From: JBGTLA01 sp041744375
Lineage (GTDB): Bacteria; Actinomycetota; Acidimicrobiia; Spongiisociales; ZC4RG35
Length of the DNA: 64,000 bases
Direction: 5' to 3'
Assembly (NCBI GenBank): GCA_041744375.1
Contig: JBGTLA010000130.1
Coordinates: forward strand, 1-64,000
Part shown: in pieces, positions 1 through 9,078 of the stretch
Layout: each line of letters starts with the position of its first letter
Position numbering within the stretch: the stretch's first letter is position 1
Notes under the pieces: generated by a model
Seen by the model: only the letters and a program-made list of their open reading frames with translations
Told to the model about the DNA's origin: nothing
The model's database searches: none
Translations under genes and position numbers: made by a program

Positions 1-648
1 GGCGGCACCGACGGCTGGGTGGTGGTGCGGGACCGACTGGGCGAGCCCACGGGTGGCCGGCTGGGGCCCCATCCGGGCGGCGTCACCGGGATGGCGTTGA
101 AGCCTGGCGGTACCACGCTGGCCGTCGCCGACGGCGGCGGGACGGTGCGGCTGTGGGACATCCACCGCCTATCCCTGGCCACGGAGCCACACGAGGTCCG
201 ACAGAACGCCCTGTGGGGACTGACCTGGTCTCCCGATGGCACACTGCTGGCCACCGCCAGCGCCGACGAGGTGGTCTCCACATGGCTGGTTCCCGACTTC
301 GAGCCCCTGGCTCACCTGGCGCCCCATCCCGGAGGGGCAACGGCGGTGGGGTTCTTGGGGGATGGGCTCAGCGTGGTGACTGCCAGCCGGGACGGATCGG
401 TGCGGATCTGGGACAACGACCTGGGCCGGGCCCTAGGTGGCCCGCTGCCGTTCCACGGCGCCGCCTCCTGGAGGCTGGCGGTGCATCCCGACGGGAGTCG
501 TTTTGTCACTACCAGCGAAGACGGGTCGGTGCGAATCTGGGACATGCTCGACCTGGAACGAGCGTGCGACCGGGCGGACGGCGCCTTCGACGAGGAGCAG
601 CGGCGGCGGTTCCTGGGATCGGACGAGGAGGCGGCCGGATGCCGCTAG
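1..648 (+). CDS. WD40 repeat protein, C-terminal part (cut by window start)
   Basis: The open frame continues from base 1, so the true start lies upstream. The visible 215 residues form successive WD40 blades: repeats end in VRLWD, STWL, VRIWD and VRIWD, each preceded by a G-H/HP-x-GG-V-T turn and a DG[ST]-L-A-T/V-S strand. WD40 propellers are protein-interaction scaffolds; in actinobacteria such repeats often form the sensor half of large AfsR/SARP-like or nSTAND signalling proteins, but nothing here shows which. The 3' end overlaps the next gene by 10 bases, suggesting co-translation with the FHA-cyclase gene and a shared signalling role (inference). Confidence 0.85.
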   Translation, partial: GGTDGWVVVRDRLGEPTGGRLGPHPGGVTGMALKPGGTTLAVADGGGTVRLWDIHRLSLATEPHEVRQNALWGLTWSPDGTLLATASADEVVSTWLVPDFEPLAHLAPHPGGATAVGFLGDGLSVVTASRDGSVRIWDNDLGRALGGPLPFHGAASWRLAVHPDGSRFVTTSEDGSVRIWDMLDLERACDRADGAFDEEQRRRFLGSDEEAAGCR

Positions 649-1604
649 GAGAGGTCCCGGTGGTGAAGGTGAGCGAGCCGGGACGGACCCCGTTGTGGCT
701 GGTCCTCCACGAACCCCTTGAGGTGGGCCGCGACTGCCCTGGGCTGCTGATCGACGACCCCCGGGCGTCCCGCCGCCATCTCCAGCTCCGCCCGAGCGGC
801 GGAGGGGTGACAGTCGTCGACCTGGGAAGCACCAACGGCACCCTCCTCGACGGCCGGCCGCTCGAGGGCACCGAGCAGCTCGAGGCGGGATCGGTGGTGC
901 AGATCGGCGACACCGCCATCGAGCTGGTGACCCCCCTCACCGCCGAGCCGGAGCCGCATCCGCTGCTCACGCCCCGCACCTCTATCGAGCGTGTCGCCGC
1001 CGAGGTGGCGGGCGACCGCCACACGCTCCCTCCTGAGGAGGCAGTCCTGGAGGGCACGGTGACGATCGTGTTCAGCGACATCGAGTCCTCCACCGCCCTC
1101 GGCTTCCAGATGGGCGACGAGCGGTGGGTGGAGGTGCTGGGGCATCACAACCGGATCGTGCGGGCCCGTGTCGCTGAGTTCGGGGGGACCGAGGTCAAGG
1201 CCCAGGGCGACGGCTTCATGCTGGCGTTCTCCTCCGCCCGTCGGGCCTTGCTGTGCATGTCCGCCGTCCAGCGAGACATAGCCGCCGCCGGTGAGCGCCA
1301 GCCCGATCAGGCGGTGCGGGTCCGGGTGGGCGTCCACACGGGGGAGGTCATCACCGGCGACGGCGGCGACATGTTCGGGTATCACGTGAACGTGGCGGCC
1401 CGTATCGCCGATCAGGCGGAGGGAGGCCAGATCCTGGTGTCGTCCCTGGTCCGGGAGATCGTCGAGGCCCGGGGCGATTTCCGCTTCGGTCCGGAGATGC
1501 GAGCCGAACTCAAGGGCCTGGAGGGTACCTACCTGCTCCACCAGCTCCTGTGGTCGAAAATCGACCCCGGAAGCCCTACACAGGAGGAGTCCGGACGAGG
1601 GTGA
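639..1604 (+). CDS. FHA domain-class III adenylate/guanylate cyclase
   Basis: A 321-residue protein. Residues ~25-100 form an FHA domain (DDPRASRRHLQL and DLGSTNGTLLDG, the phosphothreonine-binding signature). Residues ~145-310 form a class III nucleotide cyclase domain: TIVFSDIESST with the first metal-binding Asp, then GGTEVKAQGDGFMLAF, VRVGVHTGEV and NVAARIADQAEGGQILVS. No membrane segment is seen, so it is probably cytosolic and makes cAMP or cGMP in response to phosphoprotein binding. The ATG at 639 has GAGGAGG seven bases upstream and overlaps the WD40 stop; an in-frame GTG at 660 is a weaker alternative. Which nucleotide it makes is not readable. Confidence 0.85.
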   Translation: MPLGEVPVVKVSEPGRTPLWLVLHEPLEVGRDCPGLLIDDPRASRRHLQLRPSGGGVTVVDLGSTNGTLLDGRPLEGTEQLEAGSVVQIGDTAIELVTPLTAEPEPHPLLTPRTSIERVAAEVAGDRHTLPPEEAVLEGTVTIVFSDIESSTALGFQMGDERWVEVLGHHNRIVRARVAEFGGTEVKAQGDGFMLAFSSARRALLCMSAVQRDIAAAGERQPDQAVRVRVGVHTGEVITGDGGDMFGYHVNVAARIADQAEGGQILVSSLVREIVEARGDFRFGPEMRAELKGLEGTYLLHQLLWSKIDPGSPTQEESGRG

Positions 1605-1908
1605 ATGGCGAGGCTCCGGAAGGGGCACGCCTCGCCGAAGTTCACGATCCTGACCTGGTTGTGCCCCGCAGACAGGAGCGGGAGCCGCAGGTCCCCGCAT
1701 GGACCTATGGCCCGAGCATGAGCTCTTCCAGCCTGACGACCAGCGCGACGCCGAAGGAGACGACCACGATCTCTTGCCGTCTTTGGCTCGAGGGAGGTGT
1801 CGGCCAGTCTGCGCAGGGTCGGGCGCGCGGCCATCCCAGCCGGGTGTCAGCGTGCCGAACCATGGTCTCGTCGAAGGTGAAGCTCTCCTCGCGACCATGA
1901 CCAGCGAA
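1605..1908. other. Gene-free stretch between the cyclase gene and the decayed exporter
   Basis: No convincing gene. On the minus strand one frame (about 1885 to 1714) reads coding-like (ESFTFDETMVRHADTRLGW, then EIVVVSFGVALVVRLEELML) and stops at TAG, but it has no start or recognisable family. It is probably another decayed fragment. Confidence 0.4.
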
Positions 1909-3105
1909 CTATGTCATCGGAGCGCACCCTCCATCAGACAATGCCGGTGATCTGGCACCAGGGAGCGGGTGTAGGTCTCGCGCCACCTCTGGCTCTGGTT
2001 CGGAGTCCGGGGTGATCATCACGAGCATCCCGGGCAGAACTACCAGTGTTGCCGCCAGAGCCAGGATGATCATGACCGCGGTGAGGAAGCCGTAGGTGGC
2101 GAACAATGGCATTGGGGCAAGGGCAAGGATCCCGAATCCGACCACCGACGAAAGGGCCCAGGCCACCAGCGCCGATCCGGTCCCTTCCCCGGCTTGTCGC
2201 ACGGCGTCCATCCTCCCACCCAACCGAGCGAGCTCTTCTCGGTAGCGGACGATGTAGTGGATGGCGAAGTCGATGCCGATACCGATTGACACCGCTGCGA
2301 TGGTGGCCGTCACGATGTTGATGGCGTACCCCGCCCGCTCCATGAACGCATACAGCCACGAGACCGTCATGAGAATCGGAACGACACTCACCAGCCCGAA
2401 CCGGAACGACCGCAGGAACACCGTTGCGATGATGACACAGAGCAAAGCCGCCACCGGGAGGGACACCTGGAGTGCCCGGTTGGTGGCGTCGAGTGACTCC
2501 TGGCGAACAAACGGACCACCGGTCGCCTGCACGACCGACCCCCCTCGGAGATCGAGGCCACTATCGGGGCGAGGAGATCGCGGCCCTCCTCGATCGCGGC
2601 CTGAGCCCGAGAGTTGACCAGTCCAATCTCAAACTTCGTCGCTAGACCACGAGTGTCGACGGCGATCGAGGTCCGCACGTCGTCGGGTGTCAACGCCAGT
2701 CGCTGGGCATCGAGTGGCACGCCAATGGCGGCCGTCACTTCGTAGACGGCCTCGATCTGCTCTCGGCTGTCCGGGATGCCGTTCGAGTCGACGTCGGTGA
2801 CCTCGACGCCGGTCTGTTGGGCAATGAGACCCAGGGCCGTCGGCGACTCGAGCACAGACTCGAACACACGGAACACCCCACCCCCGACCTGAATCTCTCC
2901 GTTGTTGCGTGCAAACACGTCGCTATCGAGGTTTCTGATGTCGTCGAGATGGCCGTTGAGGCGGGCGAGTGCCTCCGGGTCCTCCAGAGGACCCTCGACA
3001 TATATCACCGCCGGCTCGCCGCCCCGGTCGCCGACGTGCTCGTCGAGCAGATCGAGGCCGATGACGAAGTCGGTGCCGGCGGCCACTCGGCCCTACCCAC
3101 GAGCC
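1909..3105 (-). pseudogene. Decayed RND/MMPL-family exporter
   Basis: Two frames join to give one RND/MMPL-like sequence. The 5' part (3105 to ~2540) encodes an extracytoplasmic porter-like domain (TDFVIGLDLLDEHVGDRGG, then DVDSNGIPDSREQIE). The 3' part (2532 to 1909) encodes five hydrophobic segments including SIGIGIDFAIHYIVRYREEL, the conserved GxDY/F-type motif of the second RND membrane block. The shift falls in a run of six Gs (minus strand, about 2538-2543): one extra G restores the frame exactly. The first membrane block (TM1-6) is missing and the total is ~400 residues against 700-1000 for the family, so the gene is dead even if the G run is a sequencing error. Confidence 0.8.
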
Positions 3106-3480
3106 GTCGGCCGAGTAAGGGGAGCTATACACCCGGCCGAATTCGAGACGCAGCGGCCCGACCGGAGTGGACAACTCCTCCGATCCCAGGTCGAGGAGTT
3201 ACAGGTCGGGAACCAGGTCCACCATGTCACCGGCCACCTCTTCGGACGTGACTCGATGGGTGAAGACCAGGGCCCTCGGCCCGCGCGTCGAGTCGGATCA
3301 CCTCGTCTTTGTCGGTGACCAGAATCCGATCATCATCCTCGAGAAGATAGAACAGATACTCGTCGGGCGGTTCTCTCGCTTCCAGGGCGTGGGCTTTGAG
3401 GTCGGTCCGCTCCAGTAGATGGTCACAAGCCCGAGATAGTCGTCGATGCGCTGACGATTGAAGGGCGTGACGTCATGGGA
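3106..3480 (-). pseudogene. Frameshifted coding remnants upstream of the exporter relic
   Basis: Successive minus-strand frames read like protein: FNRQRIDDYLGL, then HLLERTDLKAHALEAREPP and EYLFYLLEDDDRILVTDKDE, then ALVFTHRVTSEEVAGDMVDL ending in TAA, then STPVGPLRLEFGRVYSSPYS. At least three frame changes and a stop separate them, so this is a dead gene or several. The family is not recognised. It may be an unrelated gene joined to the exporter relic by deletion. Confidence 0.5.
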
Positions 3481-3574
3481 CGACCCTAACGGAGCTGGGA
3501 CCCGCCGGCGTCACGATCGAAATGAGCGGGCCGGTCACCGACCAGAGGTCGACGAGCGGGTTGACGCCGGGCCA

Positions 3575-3967
3575 CTACACACCCGTAGGCCAATCCTCAA
3601 CAGTCACCTCCGGCATCGGGAAGTGCCGAGGGTTACCGGTGGCCAGGGTCGCGCCGACACCGACGGCGGCGGCGGCGATCAGGCAGTCGGCCTGATGGAG
3701 CGTCACCCCTGAATCGGCGTATCGCCGTCGCCACCGACCCGCCCTTTCTCCTTCGGCGAGACCCAACGGTGCAATCCGCAATGCTCGTAAGAGGCGTCCG
3801 GCTACCTGTTCCTCATCGGGGAGGATCCCCCGCCAGATCTCTTCGACCGATATGGCACAGATCCAGGGCTCATCGCCCTGCCTGCGTAGCAACCGGATCC
3901 GCTCGGCGGCCGAGCGACCCCGAAGCGCGTCGATAAGGACAGTGGAATCGAGCAAGATCCGCGCCAT
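3575..3967 (-). CDS. vapC: VapC-type PIN-domain toxin
   Basis: A 130-residue PIN-domain ribonuclease, the usual VapC length. N-terminal ILLDSTVLIDALRG carries the first acidic residue, SVEEIWRGI the conserved Glu, and HQADCLIAAAAVGVGATLATGNPRHF the second acidic cluster and the TxNxxHF end. VapC toxins cleave tRNA or rRNA when free of antitoxin. The ATG at 3967 lies five bases after the antitoxin stop, the normal antitoxin-then-toxin order. A longer in-frame start at 4018 would only overlap the antitoxin gene. Conserved residues are intact, so it looks functional. Confidence 0.88.
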   Translation of the reverse strand: MARILLDSTVLIDALRGRSAAERIRLLRRQGDEPWICAISVEEIWRGILPDEEQVAGRLLRALRIAPLGLAEGERAGRWRRRYADSGVTLHQADCLIAAAAVGVGATLATGNPRHFPMPEVTVEDWPTGV

Positions 3968-3972
3968 CTCGC

Positions 3973-4212
3973 TTAGCCGACTCGCCGTCCGTCGCTCTCC
4001 CGCTGAGAACGTACCCACGCTGCCGGATCATGGTCCCAGTCGTGTCCCGTATCAGCAATGGAACCCAGCGCCGATTCGATCTCGTCCCATCGTTGCTCGT
4101 CCTCCAGAGCACGACGGATCAGTTGAGCGATAAACGTACTCCGTCGGCGCTTGCCGGCTCGTCGGTCCAGCTCATCGACAAGATCCCGATCGAGCGTAAT
4201 GTGTAGGCGCAT
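3973..4212 (-). CDS. vapB: VapB-type ribbon-helix-helix antitoxin
   Basis: A 79-residue protein beginning MRLHITLDRDLVDELDRRAGKR, the beta-strand plus helix of a ribbon-helix-helix DNA-binding domain, followed by RRSTFIAQLIRRALE (second helix). The acidic, Trp-containing C-terminal tail (WDEIESAL, DHDPAAWV) is the region that wraps the toxin in this family. It sits directly upstream of the PIN toxin gene and presumably represses its own operon through the short A/T-rich segment just above 4212 (agcttagcacactatgg). It represents a type II toxin-antitoxin pair next to decayed genes. Confidence 0.88.
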   Translation of the reverse strand: MRLHITLDRDLVDELDRRAGKRRRSTFIAQLIRRALEDEQRWDEIESALGSIADTGHDWDHDPAAWVRSQRESDGRRVG

Positions 4213-4727
4213 GTGCCCAGCTTAGCACACTATGGTAGACTCCTGCCGGTATCGCGGAAGACTTCAACATTGGCCACGTCGGTGTCGTAGCGGCTGGATG
4301 ACGGTGCCGTACGAAGTGCCGCTCATCCGGATCAGGCGCAACCACGATCTCGGGCTGCCACATCAAGCGAGTCCCACGCAACCGGAGGCCCAGGCCCTCG
4401 ATGGGGCGGAGTCATCGACATCAACCCCACCGGGAGGCGAAGAGCGGTTTCGCCGTCGAGTCCCCTCGCCTCGCCTAGGTCGGTGGCATACGCCGCACTT
4501 CATCTTCGATCCGCTGGGAGAGTCTCACAAATATGGAAATAGTCCGGGTGGTGTGAGACTCGGTGGTGGCTGGTGCCGGGGGGTCAGGCTGGGCGTCGGT
4601 ACTCGTTTGGTGAGCTGAGCGCAGGTGGCGTGTCGGCCGATGCGGTGGCCTCCCCGACAAACAAGATTGTCGTTCTCGGGACCAGCGCGTCGTGGACTCA
4701 GCCGTTGACGCCCGATACCCTATGCAT

Positions 4728-4844
4728 ATGACCGAGGCCAAAGATCTCGCAATAGACACTGAACTCGAAACAGCTGAGCTCGCCTGGTTGAGCGCACGCC
4801 TAGACGAGTATCGCGACCTCCTCCAGTACCTCCGCGATCATTGA
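4728..4844 (+). CDS. Possible 38-residue small protein
   Basis: The ATG at 4728 (another in-frame ATG at 4722) opens 38 codons ending RDH-stop. The sequence is charged and helix-prone (ETAELAWLSARLDEY, DLLQYLRDH). A Shine-Dalgarno sequence is not obvious. Its last codons and the following 20 bases recur at 59.8 kb, where the same frame also reads LLY..DH-stop, which argues that a real gene family ends this way. Function unknown; it could be a remnant of a small regulator or antitoxin-like gene. Confidence 0.35.
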   Translation: MTEAKDLAIDTELETAELAWLSARLDEYRDLLQYLRDH

Positions 4845-4865
4845 AGAGAGGCCGAGCCTTCAGCT
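4834..4865 (+). repeat. Dispersed 32-bp repeat, copy 1
   Basis: Bases 4834-4859 are identical over 26 bp to 59795-59820, and the match continues with one mismatch to 4865/59826. It spans the stop codon of the 38-codon ORF and the bases just after it. Both copies are in the same orientation. Confidence 0.75.
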
Positions 4866-5671
4866 CGCTATCGAAATCAATAGTCGAGTTCGACATGACG
4901 ATGAGTCGATCCTGATGATCGCACGCTGGCAGAGCTCCTGGTTCAAGCGGCATCGGGCAGAGACGTCCAAGTGGCAATCGTCGACTACTTTGTCGAGCGG
5001 GATCGGCCGATATGAACCACCCAGATCGTCGTTGAGCAGATGGCGGCGTCCAGATCGGTCTCCAGGGAAGACGGTTCTCGGCGCGACCTGATCAAACCAC
5101 GTCGCAACGAAGTAGAACGTGTTGGCGGTGTGATCAGCAACCCACGAACTGGCTTCGGGCCGATAGAGGCCCCGACTCAAACACCCGTCAAACCCACGAA
5201 GTGGAGATGATGAACTAGAACAGATTGGCCGTGAGAGGCCGGTGGTTGTTGGAGAAAGGGGTGAGTGTGTCAGGGGGTCAACAGCTTCACCGCGAGAGAT
5301 CATGGCAATTCGGAGATCGCGATCGCCCGTTGCCCTGGCGCCCGCCTCACCCACATCCACAGCCGCGTATCGCGGCGCGCGCAGGTTCGCTCGAAAGGTA
5401 GGCTCGTTCGTTGCTATTGGCTTGGCGACGTTTGTGCCAGGCGGCACCCTCCTGAGGAAACACTGAGTCCGTGCGTCTGACGCGATGATCGACGTTGACA
5501 CGGTACGAATCCGCCCGACCTTGGGTGCGGCCGGACAAGCTTCCGACCGGGCCCGACCGGGGTTGGCGAGTCGGTTCCCTCGAGGGTGATCGCCCAGCGA
5601 TCCATGCACCCACCGCCGCCCTCGCTCCCCTGGGCTTTGGGGGCGCTTTGGGTCGCCAGGGGGACTCGTGG

Positions 5672-6076
5672 TCAGGGCTGCGGGGCAACGGCGGCGACGA
5701 TCGCCATGGCGTCCATCTGGATCTTCGCGCCACCGGCGAGTGCCACCCCGAGGGTTGTACGTGCCGGAGGATCATCTGGCCAATGCTCGGCGTAGACGTG
5801 GTTCATCCGGTCACGATCGTTCAGGTCGTTCAGGTAGACGCCTACGCGCAGAACCTCGCTCATGGTTGCCCCACATGCGGCGAGCGCGGCGGCGAGGTTC
5901 GCGAGTGTCTGGCGTGTCTGAGATTCGATGTCGGGCCCCACGAGTTGACGAGTGCTCGGGTCGTATCCACCCAGACCCGCCGTCCACACCACGTTGCCCG
6001 CTCGGACGGCTTGCGAGTAGTGGCCCGCCGGTTGAGGCGCCAGTGGAGTTGACCCGACGGTGCGCTTCATGCTCAT
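5672..6076 (-). CDS. RidA/YjgF family protein
   Basis: A 134-residue protein of the RidA (Rid/YER057c/UK114) family. Typical features are HYSQAVRAGNVVWTAGLGG near the N-terminus, QTRQTLANLAAALAACGATM in the middle and PARTTLGVALAGGAKIQMDA at the end, including the Arg that binds carboxylates in imine deaminases. RidA proteins hydrolyse reactive enamine/imine intermediates released by PLP or dehydratase chemistry. It is the last gene of a minus-strand run (RraA-like, oxidoreductase, enolase-superfamily), 91 bases after the previous stop, so it probably serves the pathway by removing an imine or deaminating an intermediate (inference). Confidence 0.88.
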   Translation of the reverse strand: MSMKRTVGSTPLAPQPAGHYSQAVRAGNVVWTAGLGGYDPSTRQLVGPDIESQTRQTLANLAAALAACGATMSEVLRVGVYLNDLNDRDRMNHVYAEHWPDDPPARTTLGVALAGGAKIQMDAMAIVAAVAPQP

Positions 6077-6167
6077 CCAACCCCGAGATCTCGTGTCGTC
6101 ACCAGCTCGGATCCCTTCTGTGCCTCAGGCTCTCGACGAGTGTGGACGTGTGAGGTGGGCTCGGGTC

Positions 6168-7259
6168 TCATCGGGTCCTGAGTTCCTCGAGGGCATCCTG
6201 GTCGAGGGTCACTCCAAGTCCGGGTGTTTCGAATGGGGCAATGTGGCCGTCCTCGACGACGAACCGTTCCTTGACGACGTCGGTCGAGTGGTAGAGGACT
6301 CCTGAAGCGTCGCACGGGTCCGACAGATTGGTCATCGACGCCCCCAGGTGGACGCTGGCCGAGGTACCTATGCCGAGTTCGGGCATGGCCCCGATCACGC
6401 AGCCAACGTTCGCCAGTTCCGCCATTCTGAAGATGAGTGCCGAGTTGGTGAGGCCGCCCGACTCTGCGACATACACGTTGAGGAGGTCGACCGCCCGGGC
6501 GCGGAGCAGATCCCACGCATCACCGGGACCCCAGACCGACTCGTCCGCCATGATCGGCGTATCGACGGAGCGGCGGACCAGGGCTAGGTCTTCGACGTCT
6601 CCCCTCGGTAAGGGCTGTTCGACGGAGTGAATGTTGTATGGCTCCAAGGCCTTGATGGCCGAGATGGCAGCCTTCGGTGTGCGCCAGCCCATATTGGCGT
6701 CGACCCGCACCGCCGTCCCCGCCCCGACAGCCTGGCGGATGGCACCCACAGCCTGTTCGTCCTCGTCGAGGTCGCACCCGACCTTCACTTTGACACAGGT
6801 GAAGCCTTCAGCGACATATCCGGCGGCTGCTCGAGCCATGGCGTCGGGGGTGTCCATATGAACGGATCTCGATAGGACGATCCGTTCGCGTGTCCTGCCG
6901 CCAAGGAGGTCGAAAACGGGAGCTCCATGAACCTTGCCCGTGATGTCATAGAGGGCCATTTCCACGCCCGCCCGCGCCGGCCAGGCACCCTCTGTGAGGG
7001 TGTCCATCAGCCGCAAGCAGCGGTTGATGGCGGTGGGGTCCTGTCCTCTGAGAGCAGGAGCGAACACCTGTCGAACGAACTCGGCTTGGAGGGAACCAGC
7101 ACCGTCCCAAAGCGTGGAGATCTCACCTAGTCCGTGAATGTCGTCGTCCGTGTGCACGATCACAACTGCATAGTCGAAGGTCCGGAACTCACCGAGTGCC
7201 GATCGAGCGTTGTGACCGGGAACTGTGATCGGTACTGCTTCGATTTCGGTGATCTTCAT
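6168..7259 (-). CDS. Enolase-superfamily (MR/MLE) enzyme, copy 1
   Basis: A 363-residue member of the mandelate racemase/muconate lactonizing group. It has an N-terminal capping domain (~1-120) and a (beta/alpha)7-beta barrel with KVKVG (~160, general base KxK), VDANMGW, SVEQPL and MADES (three metal ligands). Where MLE-type enzymes have a second catalytic Lys (usually NIK...GG) it reads NVYVAESGG, with Tyr. The enzyme should remove a proton alpha to a carboxylate, giving dehydration or epimerisation; the substrate is not predictable. The ATG overlaps the upstream oxidoreductase stop (ATGA). The minus-strand operon starts at the RraA-like gene. Confidence 0.87.
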   Translation of the reverse strand: MKITEIEAVPITVPGHNARSALGEFRTFDYAVVIVHTDDDIHGLGEISTLWDGAGSLQAEFVRQVFAPALRGQDPTAINRCLRLMDTLTEGAWPARAGVEMALYDITGKVHGAPVFDLLGGRTRERIVLSRSVHMDTPDAMARAAAGYVAEGFTCVKVKVGCDLDEDEQAVGAIRQAVGAGTAVRVDANMGWRTPKAAISAIKALEPYNIHSVEQPLPRGDVEDLALVRRSVDTPIMADESVWGPGDAWDLLRARAVDLLNVYVAESGGLTNSALIFRMAELANVGCVIGAMPELGIGTSASVHLGASMTNLSDPCDASGVLYHSTDVVKERFVVEDGHIAPFETPGLGVTLDQDALEELRTR

Positions 7260-8272
7260 TTCCGCGCCTCCTCGTCGAACTCGTCGATTCTCACTGGCCG
7301 TCCTTCTCGAATGGACCTGTCAATAGCGAGCGCGGCAACGAGTGCCGCCCTTGCGTCCCCGAGAGAAAGTGGCCACGGGCGTCCGTCCCTGAGCATGGCG
7401 AGGAAGTACTCGTCTTCCGCGGGGAGGGCTCCGAAAGGGATGCCGTTGGGGTAGGAGTAGTAGGTGTGCTTCAGGTACCTGACGTCGTCTTCAGCGAAGA
7501 TCACGGCCGGGGTTTCGCGCGCCTCGATGTAGGCCGTTCCTTTGGACCCGAAGAGAGCGAGCCGATGATCCGACTTGGCGCCGGTCGACGCGGGCATGAT
7601 CCAGTTGTGGTCTAGTGCGCCTACCGCTCCCGATGCGAACTTGACCGCAGCTACCGCGGCGTCGGGCCCGGGGCCCGTCACGCCGAACTCGCACGCCATC
7701 CCGAATACGGCCTCAATGTCTCCGACGATCCAGCGCATGACGTCGAGATCGTGGATCATCATCTCCAACGGCACTGTGGTCCGTCCCGAGATGATTCGTC
7801 CTTCGTAGTCAGGGGCGTTCCATCGTGCGGCGAGGTGGGCGATCTGTCCGATGCTGCCCGAAGCCACCGCATCCTTGACCGCCACATAATCTGGATCGAA
7901 TCTCAAGGTGTGTCCGATCACGAGTGGGCCGACAGCTTCTTGGGCCGCTTCGATCATTCGGTCGGCGTCATCAAGAGAGGCCGCCATCGGCTTCTCACAA
8001 AACACCGCCAGACCTTCGTGAAGGGCGGATTCGACAACTGATCGATGGAGATGCTGGGGCGTGCAGACCCATACGGCATCGAGATCGGGTTCGGCGAGAG
8101 CGTCGTCGAGGGAGGTGGTGAAGCGCACACCAGCCGGTACCTGCGAGGCGCCTGGGTCTGTGTCGCACACGGTCACCAGTTCCGCGCCTGCGTTGGCGGC
8201 GAGGATCCGGGCATGCTCCTTGCCGATCATTCCGTTCCCGACGATCACGCAACGCACGGCTCGCGTCGTCAT
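7256..8272 (-). CDS. Gfo/Idh/MocA family oxidoreductase, copy 1
   Basis: A 338-residue NAD(P)-dependent oxidoreductase. The Rossmann motif VIVGNGMIGKEHARIL sits at the N-terminus; AVWVCTPQHLHRSVVESALHEG and VFCEKPMAAS (EKP with the catalytic Lys) are family signatures, followed by the C-terminal alpha/beta domain with MIHDLDVMRWI (conserved Asp-His area). Members oxidise sugars, inositols or hydroxy acids. The start is ATG 8272, which overlaps the stop of the RraA-like gene; longer frames upstream are not coding-like. A 35-40% similar-looking paralogue with the same EKPxAA and HDxD motifs occurs at 10484-11503, so the pathway appears to use two related redox steps. Confidence 0.88.
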   Translation of the reverse strand: MTTRAVRCVIVGNGMIGKEHARILAANAGAELVTVCDTDPGASQVPAGVRFTTSLDDALAEPDLDAVWVCTPQHLHRSVVESALHEGLAVFCEKPMAASLDDADRMIEAAQEAVGPLVIGHTLRFDPDYVAVKDAVASGSIGQIAHLAARWNAPDYEGRIISGRTTVPLEMMIHDLDVMRWIVGDIEAVFGMACEFGVTGPGPDAAVAAVKFASGAVGALDHNWIMPASTGAKSDHRLALFGSKGTAYIEARETPAVIFAEDDVRYLKHTYYSYPNGIPFGALPAEDEYFLAMLRDGRPWPLSLGDARAALVAALAIDRSIREGRPVRIDEFDEEARK

Positions 8273-8988
8273 CGCGCGGTTTCCTCGGCCTCTGCCCGGA
8301 CCCGTTGGTACTCGGCCATCAAATCGGGTCCGGGGGGATACGTTCCCGGTAGGGCTGCTCCGGCGTCGACGCGGGAGTGGATGAACTCTTCCAGACGTTC
8401 CTGTTCCGCCGCTGGTGCCGCGATCTCCTCCACGAGGTGTTGTGGGACCACGATGACGCCCTCCTCGTCGCCCACCAGTACGTCTCCGGGAAACACCGCG
8501 ACCCCTGCGCACGCGATCGGGACCTGCATGTCGACGGCATGATGAAGTACCAGATTCGTCGTCGCCGACCGCCCAGCGGTGAACACCGGAAAGTCCATCT
8601 CGGAGATCGCGGGCGAGTCGCGAACGGAACCGTCGGTCACGAGCGCGGCGCCTCCGCGTCGCATCAGGCGGGTGGTGAGGATGTGTCCGGCTGAGGCAGC
8701 GCGCGGATCATTGCGGCTATCCATCACCAGAACCTGCCCGTCTCCAACAGATTCGATCGCCTTCCGCTGGGGGTGCTCAGGGTCTTGGAATGCTTCCACC
8801 ACGTCGAGATCCTCACGAGCCGGGATGTATCGGAGGGTGAATGCTTCAGCCACAAACGGGGCCGCTGAAGGGTTGAGCGGTCGGAGACCATACAGAAAGG
8901 TGTTTCGAAACCCCCGGGCAAACAGCTGGCTTTGGATCGTGGCCGTGCTCGCCGACGACAACAGCTCTTCGATTCGTCGCTCGATCAC
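8269..8988 (-). CDS. RraA-like protein (HMG aldolase/oxaloacetate decarboxylase type)
   Basis: A 239-residue member of the RraA/HMG-aldolase fold. The core motif appears as GQVLVMDSRNDPRAASAGHILTTRL, then GGAALVTDGSVRDSPAI (Arg-Asp that bind substrate and metal) and FPGDVLVGDEEGVIVVP. Catalytic members cleave 4-hydroxy-4-methyl-2-oxoglutarate or decarboxylate oxaloacetate; others only regulate RNase E. In a catabolic operon with dehydratase and dehydrogenase genes an aldolase/decarboxylase role is more likely (inference). It is the first gene of its operon, with an IclR-type inverted repeat 13 bases upstream, divergent from a RidA gene. An N-terminal extension of about 60 residues is present relative to minimal RraA. 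Confidence 0.82.
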   Translation of the reverse strand: MIERRIEELLSSASTATIQSQLFARGFRNTFLYGLRPLNPSAAPFVAEAFTLRYIPAREDLDVVEAFQDPEHPQRKAIESVGDGQVLVMDSRNDPRAASAGHILTTRLMRRGGAALVTDGSVRDSPAISEMDFPVFTAGRSATTNLVLHHAVDMQVPIACAGVAVFPGDVLVGDEEGVIVVPQHLVEEIAAPAAEQERLEEFIHSRVDAGAALPGTYPPGPDLMAEYQRVRAEAEETAR

Positions 8989-9001
8989 AATAACTCCCGA
9001 C

Positions 9002-9018
9002 GTTGCGTTGTTCGCAAT
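9002..9018. promoter_or_regulatory. Putative IclR operator, site 1
   Basis: GTTGCG-TTGTT-CGCAAT lies between the divergent RraA-like (start 8988) and RidA (start 9079) genes. The core TTGCG-N5-CGCAA is perfect and is shared with five other promoter regions of the island. Confidence 0.7.
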
Positions 9019-9078
9019 CTACTTGCGTCTCGTCGTATCCTACGCCGCCTGATTGAACGTCCGAAGGACACAGGAGAG

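Larger units (their letters stand above)
4213..5671. other. Gene-poor 1.46-kb stretch
   Basis: No normal-sized gene can be supported. It holds a 38-codon ORF (4728-4844), a 32-bp sequence repeated at 59795-59826, and a coding-like tail at 4905-5015 (DDRTLAELLVQAASGRD, VAIVDYFVERDRPI, then stop) lacking a start. A long minus-strand reading frame at 4860-5609 has no family resemblance and biased composition; it is treated as chance. The stretch is probably a graveyard of small genes beside the VapBC pair. Confidence 0.5.

Noticed and set aside
645..1898. 417-codon minus-strand frame over the cyclase gene
   Set aside because: Antisense of FHA and cyclase motifs; composition explains it.
4860..5609. 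249-codon minus-strand frame in the gene-poor stretch
   Set aside because: Irregular, Arg/Ser-rich, no ribosome site and no family pattern; kept only as part of the gene-free description.
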